A stretch of 16,262 nucleotides of DNA from Gardnerella kenyensis (GTDB lineage: Bacteria; Actinomycetota; Actinomycetes; Actinomycetales; Bifidobacteriaceae): assembly GCA_003585735.1 (NCBI GenBank), contig NQOH01000002.1, positions 96,696-112,957 on the forward strand, read 5' to 3'. The position numbers and the translations under genes were made by a program. The notes under the pieces are model-generated. The model was not told the DNA's origin. It made no database searches and saw only the letters and a program-made list of their open reading frames with translations. This document shows, in pieces, positions 7,242 to 15,035 of the stretch. The stretch's first letter is position 1. Every line of letters begins with the position of its first letter.

Positions 7242-8282
7242 ATGGTGAGTGGTCAAGCGCAAGGTATGAATCCTGGAGGATTTTCGCTTGCTGGAGCTGT
7301 AGATTTAGAGGGTGTAAAGCGCCGCGTAGAGGCGCAAGCTAAGCAGGCTGCAAAGGCTTCTGTAAGCAATGACGCTTCTTCTGTGGGAGCTCCAAAAGCG
7401 GGTGGATATGTTATTGATGTAAATGAGCAATCTTTCCAAGCGATGGTTCAAACTTCAGTAAGCTTCCCAATCATACTTTTGCTTTGGCAAGCTCACGATG
7501 AAGCTTATTATGACGTTGCTCAAAAATTGGCGGATGCTGTTAATTCGCTTGATGGTCGCATGCAATTAGCCCGTATTGATGCAGACGAGAATCCTACGAT
7601 TGCGCAGGCTTTGCGCGCTCAGCAACTTCCTGCAATTTATGGATTAGTTGGCGGTAGGCCAATGCCTATTGCTCAAGGTTTGCCTAGCGATGAGGAATTG
7701 CAGCAGATTTGTAGCGCAATTTTGCCGCAGTTGGTTCAAGTTGCGGAACGTTCTGGCGTTGCTGGAACTGCACCTTTTGTTGAATCTTCAAACGAATCTG
7801 ACGCGAATACTTCTAAAGACGCGACTAAAAATGACGCTGATTCAGCTGATTCTAGCAATGTTGAGAATATTCCTCCAGCTCATGAGAAAGCTCACTCTCT
7901 TGCTATGCAAGGTGATTACGAAGGCGCAGCTAAGGAATACGCTAAATTGATTGAAGCTGATCCTCACGACTCACTCGCTTCTAGAGAACATGCTAAGGCT
8001 TTACTGCTTGCACGTAATGCTAATACTGATGTTGCGGCAGTTAGAAAGAGCGCAGGAGACAATCCGGATAGTGTAGAAGCGCAACTTGCTGTAGCAGATG
8101 TTGATATGATTGATGGTCATATTGATGATGCTTTTGGTAGATTGCTTGATTTTCTGGCAAGCGGTCACCGTAAAGATGCCGAAGAAGTGCGTGCGCGAAT
8201 GATTGAATATTTTGCGATGCTTCCTGCTGACGACGCTCGATTAGCTCGTGCGCGTCGTCGTTTAGCCGTATTGCTTTATTAA
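7242..8282 (+). CDS. YbbN/CnoX-like co-chaperone: degenerate thioredoxin domain plus TPR region
   Basis: The 346-residue cytoplasmic protein has a thioredoxin-fold domain at about 53-168, recognisable from IILLLWQAHDE, ARIDADENP (110-118) and the cis-proline segment QLPAIYG (P130). The usual WCxxC is WQAHD at 82-86, and the only cysteine is C157 near the domain's end, so the domain cannot do thiol redox chemistry. A Ser/Asp/Asn-rich linker (about 178-208) leads to a helical TPR-like region (about 212-346; EKAHSLAMQGDYEGAAKEYAKLIEADP is a clear TPR hairpin, in pieces 215-241). E. coli CnoX/YbbN has this architecture, binds unfolded clients and works with chaperonins; a holdase role here is inference. 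The ATG at 7242 has GAGG 5 bases upstream. It is last in its group. Confidence 0.85.
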   Translation: MVSGQAQGMNPGGFSLAGAVDLEGVKRRVEAQAKQAAKASVSNDASSVGAPKAGGYVIDVNEQSFQAMVQTSVSFPIILLLWQAHDEAYYDVAQKLADAVNSLDGRMQLARIDADENPTIAQALRAQQLPAIYGLVGGRPMPIAQGLPSDEELQQICSAILPQLVQVAERSGVAGTAPFVESSNESDANTSKDATKNDADSADSSNVENIPPAHEKAHSLAMQGDYEGAAKEYAKLIEADPHDSLASREHAKALLLARNANTDVAAVRKSAGDNPDSVEAQLAVADVDMIDGHIDDAFGRLLDFLASGHRKDAEEVRARMIEYFAMLPADDARLARARRRLAVLLY

Positions 8283-8370
8283 TTGCAATTATTTTTCCGA
8301 ATTATTGATTATTGGCGTGTAAGCGGCACTCTATTTTGGAAGATATTTGGAAAAATATTTAGGAAGATAT

Positions 8371-8424
8371 AAACAAAAAAGCCAAGAACCACAACAATCG
8401 TGAGAAATTTGTGTGATTCTTGGC
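8371..8424 (-). terminator. Intrinsic terminator of the initiator tRNA gene
   Basis: On the minus strand a 13-bp stem (8424-8412 with 8393-8381, one T-G pair, otherwise perfect) beginning GCCAAGAATCACA is followed by TTTTTTG. It starts 6 bases after the tRNA 3' end. The hairpin may also stop ybbN transcription from the other side, although the plus-strand tail (TTTAGTAG) is weak. Confidence 0.9.
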
Positions 8425-8429
8425 TTTAG

Positions 8430-8503
8430 TAGCGGGGCATGGATTTGAACCATGGACCTCTGGGTTATGAGCCCAGCGAGCTACCGAGCTGCTCCACCCC
8501 GCG
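8430..8503 (-). tRNA. Initiator tRNA-fMet (anticodon CAT)
   Basis: A complete 74-base cloverleaf is visible on the minus strand: acceptor CGCGGGG with CCCCGCT, D arm GAGC/GCTC, anticodon arm CTGGG-CTCATAA-CCCAG, variable AGGTC, T arm CATGG-TTCAAAT-CCATG, discriminator A. Initiator marks are the unpaired position 1/72 (C1 against U72), the A11-U24 D-stem pair, and three consecutive G-C pairs (29-31 with 39-41) below the anticodon loop. CCA is not encoded (CTA follows), so it must be added enzymatically. The gene has its own promoter and terminator and lies antisense between ybbN and metA. Confidence 0.97.
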
Positions 8504-8528
8504 TCGGCTACTTTTAGCAACTCTATCT

Positions 8529-8556
8529 ACGATAGGTGCAAATTTAGATTTGTCAA
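8529..8556 (-). promoter_or_regulatory. Promoter of the initiator tRNA gene
   Basis: On the minus strand a consensus -35, TTGACA (8556-8551), and TATCGT (8534-8529) are separated by 16 bases. Transcription would begin near 8522, about 19 bases before the mature tRNA 5' end. The perfect -35 fits a strong stable-RNA promoter. Confidence 0.75.
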
Positions 8557-8638
8557 CTTTCGGGCGTGTTTCGCTGTATTTTAGCGGGAATTGCTATGTA
8601 GCACTGCAACGCAAATATAAGCATAAACAAGTGTGGGG

Positions 8639-8644
8639 TATAAT
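8639..8644 (+). promoter_or_regulatory. Consensus -10 box of metA; probable leaderless start
   Basis: TATAAT at 8639-8644 ends 6 bases before the metA ATG (8651). Transcription starts about 7 bases after a -10 box, so the mRNA should begin at or within a base or two of the ATG. No Shine-Dalgarno sequence precedes the ATG. No good -35 hexamer is seen at 16-18 bases. Confidence 0.65.
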
Positions 8645-8650
8645 AAACAC

Positions 8651-9682
8651 ATGCCTATTAAGATTCCTGAAGGATTGCCTGCGCGCAGTATTTTAGATGC
8701 TGAGCGCATTTTTGCATTGGAGCGCCCAGAAGCAGAACAGCAGGATGTGCGACCGTTACGATTGCTGATTTTAAATCTTATGCCCAAAAAAATCGAAACA
8801 GAAACCCAACTTTTGCGTCTTATTTCCAAGTCGCCTTTGCAAGTTGACGTCGATTTTATGAAAACTTCTACGCACGTATCAACGCATGTAAATGCTGATC
8901 ATTTAGTAAAATTCTACGAAAATCTTGATGATCTTCGTAACAATTATTACGACGGCTTTGTAGTAACAGGCGCTCCGGTTGAGCATATGGAATTTGAGGA
9001 TGTTGATTATTGGCCTGAATTTACACAAATTCTTGACTGGGCATCAACGCACGTTTTTTCAACAATGTACTTATGTTGGGGCGCAATGGGTGCTCTTTAC
9101 TATCGTTACGGCATAAAAAAGCATGTGCTTAACGAAAAAGTTTTCGGCGTATTTCCGCAATATTTGCAGGATGAATATTGCTTCCTTACTAACGGTTTTG
9201 ACGAAATAGCATTACAGCCGCATTCAAGAATAGCTGGAGTGAATATTGACGATATTGCTGCAGATAAGCGTTTGCAAATACTAACTTGTGGACCTGAATC
9301 AGGCCCGGGCTTAGTTGCTACACGCGATTTTTCAGAAGTTTTTGCTCTTGGGCATTGGGAATATAGCAAAATGACTCTTGCTCAAGAATATGAGCGAGAT
9401 ATGGCAAAAGGCTTAAGTAACGTGCCGTTCCCACACAACTATTTCCCTAATGATGACGCTAATTTGGAGCCGCTTTTTTCTTGGCGTGCTCACGCGAATC
9501 TACTTTGGCGAAACTGGCTTAATTGGGTGTACGAAACTACGCCTTACAAGCTTTCTGATATTCCGCAGCTTCGTGCTACCGGAAAACTAGGAACAGATCG
9601 TTCAATTCGACATGAACCGGCCTCTCCGCGTACAGATAATTTCATTCCGTTTAGCAACATGAAGTACGGCATGCATGAATAA
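8651..9682 (+). CDS. metA: Homoserine O-acyltransferase MetA, predicted acetyl-CoA type
   Basis: MetA activates the hydroxyl of L-homoserine in the first committed step of methionine synthesis, in the cytoplasm. The 343-residue protein matches E. coli MetA almost without gaps: MPIKIPEGLPA at the start, LLILNLMPKKIETETQLLRL (38-57), PHNYFPNDD (261-269). The catalytic Cys142 (YLCWGA), His235 and Glu237 (GHWEY) fall at the E. coli numbers. Position 111 is Glu (TGAPVEHMEF) where E. coli has Gly; Glu111 is the published mark of acetyl-CoA rather than succinyl-CoA use, so homoserine O-acetyltransferase is the better name. About 30 C-terminal residues extend beyond the E. coli protein. The ATG at 8651 starts the conserved MPIK; the GTG at 8633 would lie upstream of the predicted transcript start. 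metA is followed by the ATP synthase operon after 198 bases with no clear terminator. Confidence 0.96.
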   Translation: MPIKIPEGLPARSILDAERIFALERPEAEQQDVRPLRLLILNLMPKKIETETQLLRLISKSPLQVDVDFMKTSTHVSTHVNADHLVKFYENLDDLRNNYYDGFVVTGAPVEHMEFEDVDYWPEFTQILDWASTHVFSTMYLCWGAMGALYYRYGIKKHVLNEKVFGVFPQYLQDEYCFLTNGFDEIALQPHSRIAGVNIDDIAADKRLQILTCGPESGPGLVATRDFSEVFALGHWEYSKMTLAQEYERDMAKGLSNVPFPHNYFPNDDANLEPLFSWRAHANLLWRNWLNWVYETTPYKLSDIPQLRATGKLGTDRSIRHEPASPRTDNFIPFSNMKYGMHE

Positions 9683-9880
9683 TTTTCGACACTGCGTAAT
9701 TATGTACATGCAAAGAGTACAATCAGCATTTAGATGTATTTTTCGTTTCGTGCCCCGCGCCTTACGAGATACGAAATAGATGATTTAGCTAGTATGTAAT
9801 GCCGCAAGATGAGTGAATTGCATGATGTGAGTGAGCGGCGGTTGTGAAGGCGTGTGAACGAATTGCTTAAGGAGGCACTT

Positions 9881-10735
9881 ATGGATGGAATGCTTAACTT
9901 TTTGTTGAGGGCTACAGGTGTAGCTTCAACTGTGGCTTCACCGGGACCAGAATTGCCTAATATTGGCGACTTTTTGCCTCCAGAGATTTTGTTCCAAGGC
10001 ACACCTTTTGCCATGAATCGCATTATTTTAGTGCGCTTGCTTATGGCTGTAATCGTTATGATTATTTTTGGAATTGGTGCTGCTCGTGCAAAAGTGGTTC
10101 CAGGAAGATTCCAGAGCGTGCTGGAAATTCTAATGGACTTTGTGCGTTACAACATTGTTTACGAGATGATTGGTGAGGAACGTGGCAAGCGATATGTGCC
10201 AATGATGTCTACACTTTTCATCACCATTTTCTTCTTTAATCTTTGTTCTGTGATTCCAGGATTAAATATGGCTGCAACCGCAACTATTACTGGTCCGCTT
10301 GTATTTGCTTTGTGGGTTGTGTGCCAATATCTTCTTGCTGGCATTCGTGAAAAAGGTTTTTTGCGATTCTTCCGTGAAGCATTGTTCCCAGCGGGAGTGC
10401 CATGGCCGATTTACTTTATTCTTTCGCCATTGCAACTCATAGAATTAATAATTGTGCGACCACTTTCGCTTACAATCCGTTTGTTTGCGAATATGATTGC
10501 TGGCCATTTGCTGGTGGCCACTTGTTTAGTATTCACCAACTTCTTTGTGGTGGATTCCAGCAATAAACTCCTTGCCTTCGGCGGTGCATTATGGCTGCTT
10601 GGTGGCATTCTGTTTACCCTATTCGAAATTATGGTAGCAGGTTTGCAGGCGTTTATTTTCACTGTGCTTGCTTCTGTCTACATTTCGGAAAGTTACCCTG
10701 AAGAGGAAGAAAAGTCTGCTGTTGCTGTTGCCTGA
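9881..10735 (+). CDS. atpB: ATP synthase Fo subunit a
   Basis: Subunit a forms the two proton half-channels beside the c-ring. The 284-residue protein has about five to six hydrophobic helices. The essential arginine is R200 in PLSLTIRLFANMIAGH, followed by the conserved channel helix LFEIMVAGLQAFIFTVLASVYI (in pieces 247-268). The tail is acidic (EEEEK). The ATG at 9881 has a perfect AAGGAGG 5 bases upstream, so the in-frame GTG at 9854 is not the start. It is the first gene of the operon; the gap from metA (9683-9880) contains no atpI, and I could not place a convincing promoter there. A 12-codon frame (9809-9847) in the gap has no ribosome binding site. Confidence 0.97.
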   Translation: MDGMLNFLLRATGVASTVASPGPELPNIGDFLPPEILFQGTPFAMNRIILVRLLMAVIVMIIFGIGAARAKVVPGRFQSVLEILMDFVRYNIVYEMIGEERGKRYVPMMSTLFITIFFFNLCSVIPGLNMAATATITGPLVFALWVVCQYLLAGIREKGFLRFFREALFPAGVPWPIYFILSPLQLIELIIVRPLSLTIRLFANMIAGHLLVATCLVFTNFFVVDSSNKLLAFGGALWLLGGILFTLFEIMVAGLQAFIFTVLASVYISESYPEEEEKSAVAVA

Positions 10736-10791
10736 TAGCATAGCTTAAATCTTCAGATTTTACCCATCTTAAGGGTTTATACTGGTTACTG

Positions 10792-10808
10792 TTTTAACAG
10801 AAAGGAAA
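10792..10808 (+). promoter_or_regulatory. Shine-Dalgarno region of atpE with a U-rich upstream element
   Basis: TTTTAACAGAAAGGAAA directly precedes the atpE start (10812) and contains the AAAGGA ribosome binding site. It resembles, as I remember it, the TTTTAACTGAAACAAA translational enhancer upstream of E. coli atpE, which helps make c in large excess. A TATACT hexamer at 10778-10783 could also be an internal promoter -10, without a clear -35. Confidence 0.4.
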
Positions 10809-10811
10809 CCA

Positions 10812-11045
10812 ATGAATAGTATCATCGCTCTCGCAGGCTTGGTCGGCAACCTTAGCATTCTTGGCTTTGCTGTCGCAACAATTTCTCCTGCGCTTGGTAT
10901 GGCAATAGTCGTTGCTAAAGCTATGGAATCTACTGCACGTCAGCCAGAAGTTGGCAACCGTATTCAGTTGTTCATGTTCGTCGGTTTGGCATTTATCGAG
11001 GTTCTGGGCTTGCTCGGATTCGTTGCCTACATTATGGGAAAGTGA
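10812..11045 (+). CDS. atpE: ATP synthase Fo subunit c
   Basis: The 77-residue protein is a two-helix hairpin that oligomerises into the proton-driven rotor ring. The polar loop ARQPE (42-46) contacts subunits gamma and epsilon, and E63 (GLAFIEVLGLLG) is the proton-carrying carboxylate in helix 2. Helix 1 is unusual: the usual GxGxGxG packing motif, aligned by the ARQP loop, reads S25-x-A27-x-G29-x-A31, and A20 and A22 stand where I recall Gly in bifidobacterial relatives. The sodium-binding pattern is not evident, so proton coupling is likely. The ATG at 10812 has AAAGGA just upstream. Confidence 0.96.
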   Translation: MNSIIALAGLVGNLSILGFAVATISPALGMAIVVAKAMESTARQPEVGNRIQLFMFVGLAFIEVLGLLGFVAYIMGK

Positions 11046-11109
11046 ACCGAACGAAACAACTCGTTCCAGCACATATACAAAAGTGTTGAAGGAATAGAAA
11101 GGACAAGCC

Positions 11110-11652
11110 ATGGCACATGCATCTGAGAGTAATGGTTTGGCGTTGTTCTTGCCTGAGCCTTATGACGTAGTTTGGTCATTAGTTGTTTTGGTAGTTCTTG
11201 CAGTGTTTTTCTACAAGTTCGTTATGCCTAAATTCCAGGCAGTTCTTGATGAACGTGCAGAAAAAATCGAAGGCGGAATGGCCAAAGCAGCGAACATGCA
11301 GCGTGAAGCTGATGAATTAAAAAGTCAGATTGAAGAAGAGCTTGCCCAAGCTCAAACAGATGCTGCAAAAACTCGTGAAGAGGCTCGTACGGAAGCTTCA
11401 AAAATCATTGGCGAAGCTAGACAACGCGCTGAAAAGGATGCTGCAAAAATCATTAGTGAAGCGCAGCATTCTATTGAGGCTCAGCATAAGCATGCCATGT
11501 CCAGCCTCCAAGGAGAGGTATCGGTTCTTGCAGCAGCATTAGCTGGCAAGATTCTTGCATCCAAGTTGGATGACGATGCCGTAAGCTCCAAAATTATTGA
11601 TCATGTGATTGATGAAGTTGGAGAAGATAAAAATTCGGATCAAGTCAAGTAA
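11110..11652 (+). CDS. atpF: ATP synthase Fo subunit b
   Basis: Subunit b is the peripheral stalk holding F1 to Fo. The 180-residue protein has a single membrane helix (about 20-38) near the N-terminus, then a long charged coiled coil (about 40-150) rich in Ala, Glu, Lys and Arg, and a C-terminal helix region that binds delta (SSLQGEVSVLAAALAGKIL, 129-147). The ATG at 11110 has AAAGGA 6 bases upstream. The gap of 64 bases from atpE and 109 bases to atpH are the longest inside the operon after the atpB-atpE gap of 76. Confidence 0.96.
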   Translation: MAHASESNGLALFLPEPYDVVWSLVVLVVLAVFFYKFVMPKFQAVLDERAEKIEGGMAKAANMQREADELKSQIEEELAQAQTDAAKTREEARTEASKIIGEARQRAEKDAAKIISEAQHSIEAQHKHAMSSLQGEVSVLAAALAGKILASKLDDDAVSSKIIDHVIDEVGEDKNSDQVK

Positions 11653-11654
11653 GT

Positions 11655-11725
11655 ATTAATATACAAAATTTAATAATTGCAAAATAAAAAATAAATTTAC
11701 GCTTTTATTTGTTTTGTATATTAAT
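11655..11725. repeat. 14-bp perfect inverted repeat between atpF and atpH
   Basis: ATTAATATACAAAA at 11655-11668 is perfectly complementary to 11712-11725, with 43 bases between. An inner AAATAAAA/TTTTATTT pairing can extend the structure. The left arm begins 3 bases after the atpF stop; the right arm ends 25 bases before the atpH ribosome binding site. The stretch is extremely AT-rich. It lacks the GC stem of a normal terminator and could be an mRNA processing or stability element, or a remnant insertion. Confidence 0.75.
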
Positions 11726-11761
11726 TGCATTACTTCGTTTTACAGAAATGAGGAGGTAATA

Positions 11762-12343
11762 ATGCCAGAAAAGGCATCGCGCGCAAACGATAGTTTGTCG
11801 CGTTCTTCTCTTGCGCAGGCCATCTCAGATGCGCACGATGAAGCGCAGCGCATCGCTGACGAGCTTTCGTCAATGATGGAGATGATTGATAAGTATCCTG
11901 AGCTTTCTGATGCGATTACCGATCCGAATAGATCTTCGGAAGATAAGTCTCGCTTAATTGACGAGCTTATTGGAGGTAAAGCGCACCCTGTCGTATTGCG
12001 CATTATGCATTATCTAGTAGGAACGTGGCATGGTGGTGCTGAAAGCGGCAAAAATGGTAGCTTTGGCGGCGCTTGGTCAGGATTTGAGCGTGAAGCTGGC
12101 GAAACATTGGTTACTGTCACTACTGCTCAGCCGCTTACAGATAAGCAAATTAAGCGTTTGATTGAAATCTACAGTGATAAGTTGGGTCATCGTGCATACA
12201 TTAACCCAATTGTGGATCCAAACGTGCTTGGTGGCATGCGTATACAAATCGGTGATCAAATAACCGATCGCACCATGTTGATGCAACTAAAGCAGTTGCA
12301 ACGTTCTGCGCGCAATGGCGCTTGGACACAGGCAGTGAAGTAG
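11762..12343 (+). CDS. atpH: ATP synthase F1 subunit delta
   Basis: Delta links the crown of F1 to the b stalk. The 193-residue protein has a helical N-terminal domain (about 10-86), then the conserved C-terminal part: VTVTTAQPLTDKQIKRL (116-132) and DPNVLGGMRIQIGDQITD (152-169). Between them, 87-112 is a Gly/Ser-rich stretch where E. coli delta has a helix. From memory, Bifidobacterium delta is about 278 residues, with an extra helical block exactly here, so this copy looks shortened. The ATG at 11762 has AGGAGG 5 bases upstream; the frame is open to 11714 but without any start signal there. Confidence 0.93.
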   Translation: MPEKASRANDSLSRSSLAQAISDAHDEAQRIADELSSMMEMIDKYPELSDAITDPNRSSEDKSRLIDELIGGKAHPVVLRIMHYLVGTWHGGAESGKNGSFGGAWSGFEREAGETLVTVTTAQPLTDKQIKRLIEIYSDKLGHRAYINPIVDPNVLGGMRIQIGDQITDRTMLMQLKQLQRSARNGAWTQAVK

Positions 12344-12359
12344 TAAATTAAGGAGAATT

Positions 12360-14021
<1,662 letters not shown>

Positions 14022-14024
14022 CGT

Positions 14025-15029
14025 ATGTCCTCCCAACTTGCATTGAAATCGAGAATTATTTCCACACAGTCTTTGGGTAAAATCTTTAAGGCTCAGGAAA
14101 TGATTGCGTCTTCGCATATTGCTAAAGCGCGAGATATTGCGCTTAATGCTAAGCCTTATAGCGACGCAATTTTCGATGCTGTGCAGGCGTTGGTAGCTCA
14201 TCACGAAGCAAATATTAAGCATCCTATTTTCGGTAAAGAACATGCCGGCAATCGCGTAGCAGTTCTAGCCCTTACTTCTGATCGTGGCATGGCAGGTGCT
14301 TTTACGTCTTCGATTATTCGTGAGACTGAGGCGCTTTTAGCTAAGCTTGATGCCGAAGGTAAGCACGCGGAGCTGTACGTGTATGGCCGTCGTGGTGCAA
14401 CTTACTATAAGTATCGCAATCGCGATGTGGCAGGTACTTGGGAAGGTTCTACTGACCATCCTGACGTTACTATTGCTGAAAAGATTTCCGATACTTTAAT
14501 GGATGCTTATATGACGCCGGAAGCAGAAGGCGGAGTTTCGGAACTGTATATTGTTTTCACCGAATTTATTAATATGGTGAGGCAAAAAGTTCGTACGTTG
14601 CGCATGCTGCCAGTTGAACTTGTTCCGTTGAAGGATGGTGAGGAGTTTGCTATGCACCGTCCTGATTACGAAGCAGCTTCTGGACCTTCAGCATCGCTGT
14701 CGTCTACTAGTGCAGTTTCGGCTCGTGAAGAAGCAGTAAGTCAAAGCAATCCAGACGCTGTTGAGTATTGCTTCGAGCCAAGTCCGGATGAAGTGCTGGA
14801 TGCTGTTTTGCCGAAGTATATTCAGTCTCGTATTCACGAGTGCTTACTTACTTCTGCTGCTTCTGAAACGGCAAGTAGGCAGAACGCTATGCATACGGCT
14901 ACAGATAACGCCCGCAATTTGGTGGATGATTTGACTAGAAAGCTTAATGCTTCACGTCAGGCATCTATCACTCAAGAACTTACCGAGATTATCGGCAGCG
15001 CTGATGCGCTGAATAATGAGGAGGATTAG
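14025..15029 (+). CDS. atpG: ATP synthase F1 subunit gamma
   Basis: Gamma is the rotating central shaft. The 334-residue protein has the N-terminal coiled-coil helix (LKSRIISTQSLGKIFKAQEM, about 7-26), a Rossmann-like middle domain (LALTSDRGMAGAF, 81-93) and the C-terminal helix with the signature ASRQNAMHTATDNARNLVDD (283-302). It is about 45 residues longer than E. coli gamma; much of the excess is a Ser/Ala-rich insert at about 214-243 (AAYE-like loop, with SASLSSTSAVSA) between two core elements. The ATG at 14025 follows the alpha stop by 3 bases, with AGGGG 9 bases upstream in the end of atpA. Confidence 0.96.
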   Translation: MSSQLALKSRIISTQSLGKIFKAQEMIASSHIAKARDIALNAKPYSDAIFDAVQALVAHHEANIKHPIFGKEHAGNRVAVLALTSDRGMAGAFTSSIIRETEALLAKLDAEGKHAELYVYGRRGATYYKYRNRDVAGTWEGSTDHPDVTIAEKISDTLMDAYMTPEAEGGVSELYIVFTEFINMVRQKVRTLRMLPVELVPLKDGEEFAMHRPDYEAASGPSASLSSTSAVSAREEAVSQSNPDAVEYCFEPSPDEVLDAVLPKYIQSRIHECLLTSAASETASRQNAMHTATDNARNLVDDLTRKLNASRQASITQELTEIIGSADALNNEED

Positions 15030-15035
15030 GAGCAT

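Noticed and set aside
8633..8650. GTG at 8633 as the metA start
   Set aside because: It lies upstream of the consensus -10 box, lacks a ribosome binding site, and adds residues before the conserved MPIK start.
8439..8696. Plus-strand open frame of 85 codons across the tRNA
   Set aside because: It reads through the complement of a clear tRNA gene and its promoter into metA. Its MDLNHGPLGYEPSELPS start is the well-known false protein from antisense tRNA translation.
9738..9776. Terminator after metA from TTTCGT/ACGAAA pairing
   Set aside because: The stem is only six AT-rich pairs with a loop of over 20 bases and no U-tract.
9809..9847. 12-codon frame upstream of atpB as a leader peptide
   Set aside because: No ribosome binding site and no associated attenuator hairpin; frames of this length are expected by chance.
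9854..9880. GTG at 9854 as the atpB start
   Set aside because: The perfect AAGGAGG is located inside that extension, 5 bases before the ATG at 9881.
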